Source: Hymenobacter aquaticus
GTDB lineage: Bacteria; Bacteroidota; Bacteroidia; Cytophagales; Hymenobacteraceae
Assembly: GCF_004765605.1 (NCBI RefSeq)
Contig: NZ_SRLC01000001.1
Location: forward strand, 2,852,001 to 2,916,000
Reading direction: 5' to 3'
Length of the DNA: 64,000 bases
In this document: positions 42,811 through 52,616 of the stretch, piece after piece
Numbering within the stretch: position 1 is the first letter of the stretch
Layout of the letters: every line of letters begins with the position of its first letter
Program-made: the position numbers and the translations under genes
The notes under the pieces: model-generated
Seen by the model: only the letters and a program-made list of their open reading frames with translations
Database searches by the model: none
What the model was told of the DNA's origin: nothing

Positions 42811-44142
42811 TTAGATGTACTGGTTGATGATGCTTTCCAGCCACTCCTGCTTGCCGCTACGGGGCGTCGGCTCACCCGACTCGTGGGCAATTTTGCGCAG
42901 ATCTTCCAACGTCAGCTGGCCCTTCTCGAAGGCCGCACCGGCACCGGAATCAAACGAGGCGTAACGCTCCTGCCGGAACGTGCGGTAGGCCGATTTTTCC
43001 AGGATGGCATCGGCCGTGACCAGGGCGCGGGCGAAGGTGTCCATACCGGCAATGTGGGCAATGAAGATGTCTTCGAGGTCGGTGGAGTTGCGGCGGGTTT
43101 TGGCGTCGAAGTTGATGCCGCCGTGCCGGAAGCCCCCGGCTTCGAGGATGATGAGCATGGACTCGGTCAGCTCGTTGAGGTTGTTGGGAAACTGGTCGGT
43201 GTCCCAACCGTTCTGGTAGTCGCCGCGGTTGGCATCCATTGAGCCCAGCATGCCCGCATCAGCGGCTACTTGCAACTCGTGCTCGAAGGTATGGCCGGCC
43301 AGCGTGGCGTGGTTTACTTCCAGGTTGAGCATGAAGTCGTTTTCCAGGCCGTGCTGCTTCAGAAAGCCGATTACCGTGGCCGCGTCGAAGTCGTACTGGT
43401 GCTTGGTGGGCTCGGCGGGCTTGGGCTCGATGAAGAACTTGCCCTGGAAGCCCTGCTGGCGGGCATAGTCGCGGGCCATGGTCAGGAAGCGGGCCATGTG
43501 TTCCTGCTCGCGCTTCATGTTGGTATTGAGCAAGGTCATGTAGCCTTCCCGGCCACCCCAGAACACGTAGTTTTCGCCGTTGAGGGCAATGGTAGCGTCA
43601 ATGGCGTTCTTCACCTGCGTAGCGGCGTGGGCCACCACCTGGAAATCGGGGTTGGTGCTGGCCCCGTTCATGTAGCGCGGGTTCGAAAACACGTTGGCCG
43701 TGCCCCAGAGCAGCTTGACGCCGCTGGCCTGCTGGTGCTCCTTGGCGTAGTCCACGATGGTAGCCAGGTTGCGCTCATACTCGCTCAGCGACGAGCCTTC
43801 GTCCACCAGATCAATGTCGTGGAAGCAATAATACGGCGTGCCGAGCTTGGTGAAGAACTCGAAGGCGGCGTCCATCTTGTCCTTGGCGCGGCCGATGATT
43901 TCGTGGTGGGCATCCCAGGCGAAGTGCTTGGTGCCGGGGCCGAACGGGTCGCCGCCGGTGCCGGTGAAGGTGTGCCAGTAGGAAACCGCGAAGCGCAGGT
44001 GCTCCTTCATGGTTTTGCCGGCCACAAGGCGGTTTTCGTCGTACCACTTAAAGGCCAACGGGTTGTCCGACTCGCGTCCTTCGAAGCGGATGGTGTCGAT
44101 GCCGGTGAAATACTCGGTTTTAGAAAGCGTGTTGGATGACAT
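42811..44142 (-). CDS. xylA: Xylose isomerase
   Basis: 443 residues, the long class II type. It converts D-xylose to D-xylulose in the cytoplasm. Recognised from [32 protein letters not shown] (catalytic His and Asp), [33 protein letters not shown] with metal-binding positions around [16 protein letters not shown], and [20 protein letters not shown]. It follows xylB on the minus strand, and its start lies inside the end of xylB (23-bp overlap), so the pair should be cotranscribed from the operator-bearing promoter upstream of xylB. Confidence 0.96.
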   Translation of the reverse strand: MSSNTLSKTEYFTGIDTIRFEGRESDNPLAFKWYDENRLVAGKTMKEHLRFAVSYWHTFTGTGGDPFGPGTKHFAWDAHHEIIGRAKDKMDAAFEFFTKLGTPYYCFHDIDLVDEGSSLSEYERNLATIVDYAKEHQQASGVKLLWGTANVFSNPRYMNGASTNPDFQVVAHAATQVKNAIDATIALNGENYVFWGGREGYMTLLNTNMKREQEHMARFLTMARDYARQQGFQGKFFIEPKPAEPTKHQYDFDAATVIGFLKQHGLENDFMLNLEVNHATLAGHTFEHELQVAADAGMLGSMDANRGDYQNGWDTDQFPNNLNELTESMLIILEAGGFRHGGINFDAKTRRNSTDLEDIFIAHIAGMDTFARALVTADAILEKSAYRTFRQERYASFDSGAGAAFEKGQLTLEDLRKIAHESGEPTPRSGKQEWLESIINQYI

Positions 44143-45643
44143 GCCGAGGGGTGGTTGGTAAGGGTACGATTTGGTGTAAAATGCCTTGCCAGCGGGCGTA
44201 GGCCGTCTGATATTGCTCTTGCAGTTCGGCCGTGGGCTCCAGAGTCAGAATCCGCTCCAGGCCGTTGAATGCTTCGGAAGTACTGGCGTACACACCGGCC
44301 CCGACGCCCGCCCCGCGGGCCGCGCCCTGGGCCGCGTCGGTGTTGAAGAGCTCCAGCTCCACGCCGGCGCTATTCACGAAGGCCTCCCGGAAAATCGGGC
44401 TCAGAAACATGTTGGCGTTGCCGGCCCGCACCTGGCGCACCTGCACCCCCGACTCACGCATGATGTCGACGCCGTAGTTCAGGGCGAAGACGATGCCTTC
44501 CTGGGCGGCGCGGGCCACGTGCACCCGGCCGTGCTGGTTGAAGTTGAGGCCACGCAATTCGGCTTCGAGCTGGCGGTTTTCCAGAATCCGCTCGGCTCCG
44601 TTGCCGAAAGGCAGAAACGTGAGGCCATCGGCACCGACCGGGGCCTGGGCCGCCAGCTGGTTCATGGCCTCGTAGCTGATGTCGCCGAGGACCTTGCGCA
44701 GCCAGCTGTTCAGGATGCCGGTGCCGTTCATGCACATCAGAACCCCGTTTTTGGGCTGCTCCGGCGTGCTGTTGACGTGCACGAAGGAGTTGACCCGGGA
44801 GCGGGAATCCGAGGTCATGGTGTCATTGATGCCGTAAACCACGCCGCTGGTGCCGGCCGTGGCGGCTATTTCGCCGGGCTGCAGCACGTTGAGCGAAAAG
44901 GCGTTGTTGGGCTGGTCGCCGGCCCGGTAGCTGATGGGCGTGCCGGCCGTGAGGCCCAGCTCCCGGGCCGCTTCGGGCGTGAGCTGGCCCTGCACCGAGA
45001 AGGTGTCGACGACTTCGGGCAGCAGGGCAGCGCTGATGCCGTAGTAGTCGAGCAGCTCCTGGGCAATGGCCTGCCGCTTGAAGTTCCAGAAAACGCCCTC
45101 GGAAAGGCCCGAAACGGTGGTTTGAAGCTGATTGGTGAGCTTGAAGGCAATGTAGTCGCCGGGGAGCTGGATTTTGTGGATGCGGGCGTAGATATCGGGC
45201 TCGTTTTCGCGCACCCACTTCAGCTTGGAAGCCGTGAAGTTGCCGGGCGAGTTGAGCAGGTTTTCCAGGCAATACGCCTGGCCCAGGTCCTGGAACGCCT
45301 GGTTGCCGTAGTCCACGGCGCGGCTGTCGCACCAGATAATAGCGGGGCGCAGCACCTCGCCTTGCTTATCGACGAGCACGAGGCCGTGCATCTGGTAGGT
45401 GATGCCGATACCGGCAATCAGGGCCGGGTCGAAGTCGTGGGCGGCGCGCAGCTGTAGGGTGGCATTCACCACTTCCTGCCACCACCGCTCGGGGCGCTGC
45501 TCGGCCCAGTCGGGCTGGAGCGCGGTTATTTCCATCTCCTTCTGCGGCGAGGTGACCGAGGCCACGCACCGGCCGGTTGCGATGTTGAGCAGCGAGGCCT
45601 TGATGGACGAGCTGCCGATGTCGTAGCCGAGGAGGTATTTCAT
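44120..45643 (-). CDS. xylB: Xylulokinase
   Basis: 507 residues of the FGGY carbohydrate kinase family. It phosphorylates xylulose to xylulose 5-phosphate. The phosphate-binding start is [18 protein letters not shown]; the sugar site includes [18 protein letters not shown] and [12 protein letters not shown]. The second domain holds [14 protein letters not shown] and [15 protein letters not shown]. It precedes xylA with a 23-bp overlap. A perfect 32-bp palindromic operator lies about 220 bp upstream of its start. Confidence 0.93.
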   Translation of the reverse strand: MKYLLGYDIGSSSIKASLLNIATGRCVASVTSPQKEMEITALQPDWAEQRPERWWQEVVNATLQLRAAHDFDPALIAGIGITYQMHGLVLVDKQGEVLRPAIIWCDSRAVDYGNQAFQDLGQAYCLENLLNSPGNFTASKLKWVRENEPDIYARIHKIQLPGDYIAFKLTNQLQTTVSGLSEGVFWNFKRQAIAQELLDYYGISAALLPEVVDTFSVQGQLTPEAARELGLTAGTPISYRAGDQPNNAFSLNVLQPGEIAATAGTSGVVYGINDTMTSDSRSRVNSFVHVNSTPEQPKNGVLMCMNGTGILNSWLRKVLGDISYEAMNQLAAQAPVGADGLTFLPFGNGAERILENRQLEAELRGLNFNQHGRVHVARAAQEGIVFALNYGVDIMRESGVQVRQVRAGNANMFLSPIFREAFVNSAGVELELFNTDAAQGAARGAGVGAGVYASTSEAFNGLERILTLEPTAELQEQYQTAYARWQGILHQIVPLPTTPRHVIQHAF

Positions 45644-45847
45644 GGGGCGGAGTACGGCCGGTTCCGCTCCGGTGGAGCGGCTGAGCCGGGTGGGAATGGT
45701 ATGGAGGAAAAGGCCAGCGCCAGCGTCGTTGGCGACGGGCTGACGGGGGCGAAACTCAGGGCGGCAGCCGGCTTATCTACCGGACTTGTTGTTCGAAGAT
45801 AGATAGCTCAGAGATAGGAAAGTCAATCCAAAAACCTCATTTCAAGG

Positions 45848-45897
45848 CTAATTTCGAATATAAAATACCGCAACCGTTTCCGGAAACGGTTGCGGTA
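45848..45897 (-). promoter_or_regulatory. xylBA promoter with perfect 32-bp LacI-type operator
   Basis: TACCGCAACCGTTTCC (45866-45881) is followed directly by its reverse complement (45882-45897), a perfect palindrome with core CGTTTCCGGAAACG. On the minus strand it runs into TATTTTATATTCGAAATTAG (45848-45867), which shares 16 of 20 bases with the sequence at the same place beside the uxuA operator. TATATTCG resembles the -7 box TAnnTTTG, and the operator would then cover the -33 position. The binding protein is probably the regulator at 62275. Confidence 0.72.
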
Positions 45898-45982
45898 GGT
45901 GAACGGGGTGAAATTATTTTTCGGGAAATAGTAGCCTCCCAATCACTGAATAATGAAAGGAGTTACCAGAGTTAGAAAAACC

Positions 45983-46149
45983 AGTTCCCCTCCTCAGATG
46001 ACTCCGCGAATAAAGCGGACCGGGGCTAGGGGTGGTTGAAACGATAGAACAACCTTTTAGAACTAGTGCTAAAACTTGTTCTGACGCGTTGGTCAACCAC
46101 TCCTAACCCCGGTCCGCTTTATTCGCGGAGTCATCTGAGGAGGGGAACT
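45983..46149. repeat. Long inverted repeat between xylB and GH3
   Basis: Arms 45983-46039 and 46093-46149 match over 57 bp with two mismatches, with a 53-bp spacer. Each arm holds TCCGCGAATAAAGCGGA, a small hairpin, and a C-rich part like family F. It lies 13 bp from the GH3 stop codon. Confidence 0.88.
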
Positions 46150-46162
46150 AGCTTTCTAGCTT

Positions 46163-48865
46163 TTAATCAATGGCCACCGGGCTGCCGGTTAGCATCAGCT
46201 CGGCCTGCGCTACGCTTTTCCTGGCTACAGCTGGTGGCAGGGGCTGCCCGCCACCGGCGAAGAGCAGCACCCGGCCGGGCTGTTGGGCGCGCTGGCCCTG
46301 CTGGTTGAGCAGGGACAATTGCCGGGGCGTGAGTGTGAATTGCACCGTCTGCATCTCCCCCGCTTGTAGCGGCACCCGGCGGAAGCCTTGCAGGGCGTGC
46401 AAAGCCACGCGGCCCTGCGCGCCGGGGTGGCGCACGTAGAGTTGCACGACCTCGTCGCCGGCCCGCTTCCCGGTATTCTGCACGTCCACGCTGACGGTGA
46501 CGGGCTGGCCGGTGGCGGCCGTGGCGGGCACTTTCAGGTTGGAATAGCGGAACGTGGTGTAGCTCAGGCCGTGGCCGAAGGGAAACAGCGGCGTGCCCCG
46601 GAAATAGCGGTAGGTGCGGCCCTGCATGTCGTAGTTGTCGAAGGGCGGCAGCTGGCTTTCCGACTCGTAGAACGTGACGGGCAGGCGGCCGGCGGGGTTG
46701 TAGTCGCCGAAAAGCACGTCGGCCAGGGCCGTGCCGGTAGCCTGCCCGCCGTACCAGCTGTTGACGATGGCCGGCAGGTTCTGGGCTTCCCAGGGGCAGC
46801 CCAGGGCGCTGCCGGTCAGCATCACAAACACCACCGGCTTGCCCGTGGCGTGCAGCACTTTCAGCAATTCAGTTTGCACCTTGGGCAGGGCAATGCTGGT
46901 CCGGTCGCCGCCGCTGAAGCCTTCCACGTTCACCTTCATTTCCTCGCCTTCGAGCCGGGGCGAGATGCCACCCACGAAAACAACGGCGTCGGCGTCCTTC
47001 ACCTGGGCCCGGATGTTGGCAGCATTCATGGGCACGACGTGGGCGCCGGTGAACTTGAGAATAGTGCGGCGGTCGGTTTGGAAGTATTCCAGCCGAAGGT
47101 TCAGCTTCTGGCCGGCAGTAACTTTCATTATGTGCTGAGTGGTCGACACGCCGCGGCTTTTCCAGTTGTCAAGCACCAGCTTATCGTTCACAAACAGCCG
47201 GTATCCATCGTCGCCGGTGATTTGCAGGGCCAGCTCTTCGGTTTTCTGCGGGGTAAACGTGGTCTGGTAGCGGGCCGAAATGTTCTCCGACAAAAGGCCC
47301 GGCACGATTTCCTGCTTCACATTGGCTAGGTACCGGTCAAGGCCGGCTTCCTGCTGGGTGGCCACGGGCGCACCTTCCAGGTTGGGGCCCCGAAAATATT
47401 CGGCTTTAAAGCCCGGCTTGCCCTCGTAAGCCAAGCTGGGGTTAATATCAAAGGTTTCGTAAACGACATTGCTGGCGTAATCCACGCCCTGCATGTACAC
47501 GACCTGGGTGCCGGGGCCGACTTTGGCCCGGATGCCTTCCAGCGGGGTCACGTTGGTGGTCGGGAAGCCGTTGTAGTTGCCCAGCTGCACGGCGTCGTTG
47601 TCGGCATTGGGGCCCAGCACCACGATTTTCTTCAGATTCTGGCGCAGCGGCAGCATATTCCGCTCGTTCTTGAGCAGCACCACCGACTCGCGGGCCATGC
47701 GCAGGGCGTGGGCCTGGTGCGGGGCGCTTTCCACCACGCTCATGGGTATCTGGGCGTACTTCACCTGCTCTACGGGGTCGAACATGCCCAGCTGGAAGCG
47801 GATTTTGTAGAGCCGTTTCACCGATACGTCGAGCTGATTTTCGCTGATCAGGCCTTTCTGCACCGATTCGAGCAGGGAGTTGTAGGTAAACAGCTGGCCG
47901 GTGGCGCACTCCAGGTCGGTGCCGTGGAGCACGGCGTTGGCGGCGGCGGTGGCCGCGTCGGGGTCGGTTTTGTGGTGCTGCCAGAAGTCGTTGAGCCCGT
48001 CGCAGTCGGAGGTGACGTAGCCTTGGAATTTCCACTTGTCGTAGAGAATCTGGTTCATCAGTTTGTCGCTGCCGCAGCAGGGTTGGCCGGCGTAGGCGTT
48101 GTAGGCGCACATCACGCCCGCCACTTTGGCGTCCACAATCAAGTCCCGAAACGCCGGCAAATACGTGTCCCAGAGGTCATAGTCACTGATCTGGGCGTTG
48201 AATTCGTGGCGGCTCGGCTCGGGGCCGCTGTGCACGGCAAAGTGCTTGGCGCAGGCCGTAATCTTGAGGTACTTCGGGTCGTCGCCCTGAAAGCCCTTGA
48301 CCAGAGCCATGCCCATCTGCCCGGTCAGGTAAGGGTCTTCGCCGTAGGTTTCCTGGCCCCTACCCCAGCGCGGGTCGCGGAAGATGTTGATGTTGGGCGT
48401 CCAGAACGTGAGGCCCTGGTAAATGCCCCGCTCGCCGCGGCGGGCGTACTCGTGGTGCACGGCCCGGGCCTCGTCGGAAGTAATGGTGGCCATGCGCAGC
48501 ATGGCGTCCTGGTCGAAGGTGGCGGCCAGGGCAATGGCCTGGGGAAACACCGTGGTTTTCATACTGGTGCGGGCCACGCCGTGCAGGGCCTCGTTCCACC
48601 AGTTGTAGGCCGGAATGCCGAGCCGGTCGATGGCCGGGGACGCGTTAAGCATCTGCGACACTTTTTCGGGCAAGGTCAGGCGTCCCACTAAGTCATCTAC
48701 GCGCTGGTCGAGGGGCAGCTCCGGGTTGCGGAAAGGCAATTCGGCCGGATTGGCGGGCGCCGCAGCCGTTTCGGACGCCGCCGCGCTGGTCGTGCTGGGC
48801 TGGCGCTGACTCGAAGCACAGCCCAGCAGCAAGGCCAGGCCCAGAAAAAGGAAAGGATTTTTCAT
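46163..48865 (-). CDS. GH3 beta-xylosidase/glucosidase lipoprotein with PA14 domain
   Basis: 900 residues from the ATG at 48865. The lipobox in LGLALLLGCASSQ makes it a lipoprotein. The GH3 N-terminal barrel runs from LPEKVSQMLNASPAIDRLGI, with RGQETYGEDPYLTGQMG and AKHFAVHSGPEPSRH; the nucleophile is Asp287 in GYVTSDCDGLNDF. In the C-terminal sandwich a PA14 domain is inserted (FKAEYFRGPNLEGAPV to LRLEYFQTDRRTILKF). A fibronectin-III-like end closes the protein. The SDCDG context and the locus favour beta-xylosidase activity on xylo-oligosaccharides. It is the last gene of the long minus-strand xylan operon. Confidence 0.92.
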   Translation of the reverse strand: MKNPFLFLGLALLLGCASSQRQPSTTSAAASETAAAPANPAELPFRNPELPLDQRVDDLVGRLTLPEKVSQMLNASPAIDRLGIPAYNWWNEALHGVARTSMKTTVFPQAIALAATFDQDAMLRMATITSDEARAVHHEYARRGERGIYQGLTFWTPNINIFRDPRWGRGQETYGEDPYLTGQMGMALVKGFQGDDPKYLKITACAKHFAVHSGPEPSRHEFNAQISDYDLWDTYLPAFRDLIVDAKVAGVMCAYNAYAGQPCCGSDKLMNQILYDKWKFQGYVTSDCDGLNDFWQHHKTDPDAATAAANAVLHGTDLECATGQLFTYNSLLESVQKGLISENQLDVSVKRLYKIRFQLGMFDPVEQVKYAQIPMSVVESAPHQAHALRMARESVVLLKNERNMLPLRQNLKKIVVLGPNADNDAVQLGNYNGFPTTNVTPLEGIRAKVGPGTQVVYMQGVDYASNVVYETFDINPSLAYEGKPGFKAEYFRGPNLEGAPVATQQEAGLDRYLANVKQEIVPGLLSENISARYQTTFTPQKTEELALQITGDDGYRLFVNDKLVLDNWKSRGVSTTQHIMKVTAGQKLNLRLEYFQTDRRTILKFTGAHVVPMNAANIRAQVKDADAVVFVGGISPRLEGEEMKVNVEGFSGGDRTSIALPKVQTELLKVLHATGKPVVFVMLTGSALGCPWEAQNLPAIVNSWYGGQATGTALADVLFGDYNPAGRLPVTFYESESQLPPFDNYDMQGRTYRYFRGTPLFPFGHGLSYTTFRYSNLKVPATAATGQPVTVSVDVQNTGKRAGDEVVQLYVRHPGAQGRVALHALQGFRRVPLQAGEMQTVQFTLTPRQLSLLNQQGQRAQQPGRVLLFAGGGQPLPPAVARKSVAQAELMLTGSPVAID

Positions 48866-48912
48866 CCGGGGAAGAAGTTGGGTGGTGCGGATTGGACGTG
48901 GACGCTGTGGCC

Positions 48913-50874
48913 CTACTCCGCCTGAAAAGACGAGGCGGGCAAGCCTTCCTTGTTGCTGAGGTTGGCACCTTCCGGGTTGTCGGCCCAGGCGTAGCGCACG
49001 GCCACCGGGTTGGGCACCTGGTCGTTCCAAACCACGACTTTATTGCCTTCAATCTTAGCCTGGGCCCAGACGAATTTCTTGTCCGGCCCGGCCACGGCGA
49101 AGTAGCGCAGGGACTTGCCGTCTTTGGCTACCAGGCCGCTGCCGGTGCTGCTGAAGCTGAGCGTGACCTTGTTGCCCTTGACCTGCATACTTTGGTAGAG
49201 CGGCCCCGAGGAAACCACGTTTTTGTCGCCGTAGGCTACTTTTTGGGCGGCCAACGCCAGGCGCTTGCCTACGTCCTGCTTATTCAGCGGGTGAATGTCG
49301 TTCCACTCGCCCAGGTCCAGGGCCACGGCCATACCGGTGTGGGGCACGACCAGGGTGCGGCGCTGGCCTTCGCGCACCCCGGCCCAGTTGCTTTCCGTGG
49401 GCTGGTCTTTGGCCTCCATGAAGTTGGCCAGCTGCACGTACAGAAAGGGCAAGGCGGGCTGGTTCCAGTGCTTACGCCAGTCGGCAATCAGGACCGTGAG
49501 CAGGGGCTGGTATTCCTCGGGCTTGGCAGTGTTGGATTCGCCCTGGTACCAGAGCACGCCTTTAATGGCGTAGGGCAGCAAGGGCGCTATCATGCCGTTG
49601 TACAGGCCCCCGGGCTGGTTTTGGAAGGACACCGAGCCGGGCGTGGGCGGCGTGGCGGCCCCGAGCTTGTACTGCCAGTCGCCGCGCAAATCTAGGGTTT
49701 CGCCGCCCGCCGTGAGTCGGTACTGCTTGTCGAGCGTGAAGCCCCCGCGCCCGCCGTTGTTGATGACGCGTACCACCACCACGTTGCGGCCGGGCTGGAG
49801 CAGCGTGGCCGGCAAATCGTATTTGCGGGGCGGATACTGGTAGCCGGTGGTGCCCGCAAACTGCCCGTTGATGTACACCGAGTCACTGTCGACGATAGTG
49901 CCCAGTTCCAGGCGGGCGGGCTTGCCCACCATGCTGGCCGGCACCACTACTTCCTTGCGAAACCAGACCACGCCGTTTACCGGACCCAGGCCCTGGTCGG
50001 CCCAGTAGCCGGGGATTTTCATGGTTTTCCAGTCGGTGGCGTTGTAGCTGGTGGCGTACCAGGACGTGCTGCCCTTGGCTACGCCCTGGTCGGCCTGGCG
50101 CAGGGCGGCATACCAGGCCCGCGAAGCCACCTGGCCCTGCGCTATGGTGGTTTTCACGTACACGCTGTCCTTTACCTTTTCGGCCGCCTGCTCGTACTTC
50201 GGAAAGGCTTGCAGCGCCTCGGCACTCAGCCAGGCCTCGGCGGGTGAGCCCCCCACGGCCGACCGGATCAGGCCGATGGGCACGTGGTATTTCTCGAAGA
50301 GGGCTTTAGCAAAAAAGTACGCCACGCCGCTGAAAGCCAGCACATTTTGGGGCGTCGTCGACACCCACTTGCCGCCTGCTACCTCGGCTTTGGGCCCGTT
50401 GAAGCTGTAGCGCAACTCGACGTTGAACTGCCGGATCATCGGGTTGTTGGCCTGGGCCACCACCTCGGGGTACTTGTCGCGCAGCCGGGCCATGGGCGTT
50501 TCCATATTCGACTGCCCCGAGCACACCCACACGTCGCCGATGAGCACGTCTTTGAGGGTAATCCGGTTCGCGCCGGCCACGGTCATTTCGTAGGGCCCGC
50601 CGGCTTTCAGCGGGGGCAGGCTGGCCCGCCACTTGCCGTCGGCACTGGTGGTGGCGGAGGCCGTTTTGCCGGCCAGCGTCACGGTTACTTTCTCGCCGGG
50701 CGAGGCCCAGCCCCACACGGCCACGGGTGCGTCGCGCTGCAGAATCATGCCGTCGCTGACCAGCTTGGGCAGGCGCACCTGGGCGTGTAGTGGGGATGCA
50801 AGTAGAAGGCCGGCCACGGCCGCCAGCAGGGTATGTTGCCAGCGGAAGCGGCCGGAAGTAGTAATCCGGGTCAT
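48913..50874 (-). CDS. SGNH acetylesterase, CE20-like acetyl-xylan esterase
   Basis: 653 residues from the ATG at 50874, which is followed by a signal peptide (LLAAVAGLLLASPLHAQ). It is annotated in many genomes as sialate O-acetylesterase. The nucleophile Ser is in VWVCSGQSNMETPMARL, and the Asp-His pair in LGEWNDIHPLNKQDVG. A galactose-binding-like jelly roll is inserted in the middle (PARLELGTIVDSDSVYINGQ region), as in the CE20 xylan acetylesterases of Xanthomonas, whose genes also adjoin GH35 and GH67. Removal of acetyl groups from xylo-oligosaccharides is the likely job. It lies 10 bp after the GH35 gene. Confidence 0.85.
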   Translation of the reverse strand: MTRITTSGRFRWQHTLLAAVAGLLLASPLHAQVRLPKLVSDGMILQRDAPVAVWGWASPGEKVTVTLAGKTASATTSADGKWRASLPPLKAGGPYEMTVAGANRITLKDVLIGDVWVCSGQSNMETPMARLRDKYPEVVAQANNPMIRQFNVELRYSFNGPKAEVAGGKWVSTTPQNVLAFSGVAYFFAKALFEKYHVPIGLIRSAVGGSPAEAWLSAEALQAFPKYEQAAEKVKDSVYVKTTIAQGQVASRAWYAALRQADQGVAKGSTSWYATSYNATDWKTMKIPGYWADQGLGPVNGVVWFRKEVVVPASMVGKPARLELGTIVDSDSVYINGQFAGTTGYQYPPRKYDLPATLLQPGRNVVVVRVINNGGRGGFTLDKQYRLTAGGETLDLRGDWQYKLGAATPPTPGSVSFQNQPGGLYNGMIAPLLPYAIKGVLWYQGESNTAKPEEYQPLLTVLIADWRKHWNQPALPFLYVQLANFMEAKDQPTESNWAGVREGQRRTLVVPHTGMAVALDLGEWNDIHPLNKQDVGKRLALAAQKVAYGDKNVVSSGPLYQSMQVKGNKVTLSFSSTGSGLVAKDGKSLRYFAVAGPDKKFVWAQAKIEGNKVVVWNDQVPNPVAVRYAWADNPEGANLSNKEGLPASSFQAE

Positions 50875-50884
50875 AAAGCAGGAG

Positions 50885-52516
50885 TTAGTACGTATAAAGT
50901 TTGACGCGCTGGATGCCGTACTCGTCGCCGGCAATGCGCACGTGGCGGCCCTGGTGGTCCTGGTCGCCGTTGAGGCGGCGGCCGGGCACCCACTTTTCGC
51001 CCTCGAAGTGGCCTTCGTCCACGCGCAGGTAGCCGGCGCGCTTGCCTTTGGCGGTGGGCTCACAGGTCAGCACTACGCCGGTGCCCACCACGTAAAACTC
51101 GTCGGGAGCCACGGCAATGATGAGGGCGCCGCCGGGCGTCCATTGCGGTTTTTTGGCTCCCAACGACCAGCCCAGCGTGTATTCATGTTTGGCCGTGAAG
51201 CGGTAGTCGCCGAGCGTGGTGGTGCGGGCCGCCGAATCCTGGTAGAGCAAAAAGCCCCGGGTCTGGCCTTGCGGCTGGTACTTGGTAATGAGCGGGGTGA
51301 CCTGTTGCAGCAGCTCGTAGGCCTTGCTGATGGGGGCGCCCTTGAGCGTGTCGCTGCCCTCGATGGCGAAGGGCGAAAACGCCAGGCAGTTGTAGCTGCC
51401 AAACGCGAAAAACGCCTTGGCCGCCACGCCTTCCTCGAAGCGGTGCTCGGGAATAAACAGCGGGTTGCCGCCGCGGGTGTACAGGTCGCACCAGTGCTTG
51501 AAATCGGGGTTGTAGAAGTCGGGGGCCAGAATGTCGATGGCCGGGGCCCCGGCCTGCCACACGTCCATGAGGTGGGGCAAGGGGCCGGCGCTGGGGTAGT
51601 TGCCGGGCGCCACGCCGGGCCGGTTCAGGGCCGCATTCACGTACATCGGCAGCGGGTAAGCGGCCTTGCCGGCCTGGGCCAGGGCATTGGTAAACGTGGC
51701 GTAGTGCCAGGCCATGAAAATCTCGTCGGTAGCCAGGCTTTTGCCAAAAACTTCCTCCCAGTTGCCCTTGGTTTTGCTGCCCTGCCGCTGCCACAGCGCC
51801 GCAAACTCCGGCTTCAGATTCTTGCGCTCCTGTTGCAGATACGCAAGCAGCTTAGCGGGCACCGGCTGCCGGAAAGCGGCGTTGGCCCGGCTGTCGTGGC
51901 TGCGGGCCGTGGGCAGCATCCCGATTTCGTTTTCGACCTGCACCGTGATGACCGTGTGCTGCTGACCGTCGGCTTGCTTCAGGTGCTGCATCAGCTGCAC
52001 GAAGGCTTTGCGGTCGGCGTCCAGGTTGCGGGGCTCGAAGGGCGTCATGATTTCCTGGGGCACGCCCTGGTCGTCTTCCACCCGCGGGAAGCGCTTCGCG
52101 TCGGTTTTCACCCAGGCCGGCGCGTAGCACGACATGCTGTTTTTCCAGGCCCCGAACCAGAGCAGCACCAGCTTCATCTGGTGCCGGCGGGCGTCGCGCA
52201 GCAGGTCGTCGACCAGCGTGAAGTCGAACCGGCCTTCCTCGGGCTCCAGCAGCTCCCAGTACACCGGCGCAATGACGGTGTTCAGGTTCAGGGCCTTGAG
52301 CCGGGGCCACACGGGCTGCATGTAGGGCGTGCTGGAGGCCGTGGAGTTGCCCAGCTCGCCGCCCAGCACCAGAAAGGGTTTGTCGTCGACCAGCAGCTGG
52401 GTGCTTTGCCCGGTTTTTACCAGCCGGGGCACACCGTTTTGGGCCTGCCCCGCCAGGGCCAGCACGCTCAGCAAGCCCGGCAGCAGAATTTTGGCTAACA
52501 GTGAGTTTGCTCTCAA
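50885..52516 (-). CDS. GH35 beta-galactosidase with C-terminal DUF5597
   Basis: 543 residues with a signal peptide ending LAGQAQN. The GH35-type barrel starts FLVLGGELGNSTASS, has the acid/base Glu in ITVQVENEIGMLPTARSHD and the likely nucleophile Glu in PLFIPEHRFEEG. The C-terminal about 130 residues look like DUF5597 (GFLLYQDSAARTTTLGDYRF onward). In this context it may trim galactose decorations from xylan side chains. It lies between susD and the esterase in the xylan operon; a weak hairpin sits in the 100-bp gap before it. Confidence 0.88.
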   Translation of the reverse strand: MRANSLLAKILLPGLLSVLALAGQAQNGVPRLVKTGQSTQLLVDDKPFLVLGGELGNSTASSTPYMQPVWPRLKALNLNTVIAPVYWELLEPEEGRFDFTLVDDLLRDARRHQMKLVLLWFGAWKNSMSCYAPAWVKTDAKRFPRVEDDQGVPQEIMTPFEPRNLDADRKAFVQLMQHLKQADGQQHTVITVQVENEIGMLPTARSHDSRANAAFRQPVPAKLLAYLQQERKNLKPEFAALWQRQGSKTKGNWEEVFGKSLATDEIFMAWHYATFTNALAQAGKAAYPLPMYVNAALNRPGVAPGNYPSAGPLPHLMDVWQAGAPAIDILAPDFYNPDFKHWCDLYTRGGNPLFIPEHRFEEGVAAKAFFAFGSYNCLAFSPFAIEGSDTLKGAPISKAYELLQQVTPLITKYQPQGQTRGFLLYQDSAARTTTLGDYRFTAKHEYTLGWSLGAKKPQWTPGGALIIAVAPDEFYVVGTGVVLTCEPTAKGKRAGYLRVDEGHFEGEKWVPGRRLNGDQDHQGRHVRIAGDEYGIQRVKLYTY

Positions 52517-52570
52517 AACACGAATTTTATTTAAGGATTCCAGGGCCCGTTGCCGGGCAGTATAAGCAAA

Positions 52571-52601
52571 GCCGCCGAACCACTGTGCGTAGTCCGGCGG
52601 C
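52571..52601 (-). terminator. Weak hairpin after susD
   Basis: GCCGCCG (52571-52577) pairs with CGGCGGC (52595-52601). On the minus strand it leads to TTTGCTTAT, so it may partly terminate or protect the susCD transcript end. Confidence 0.5.
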
Positions 52602-52616
52602 CAGCCAAAGGGAGGA

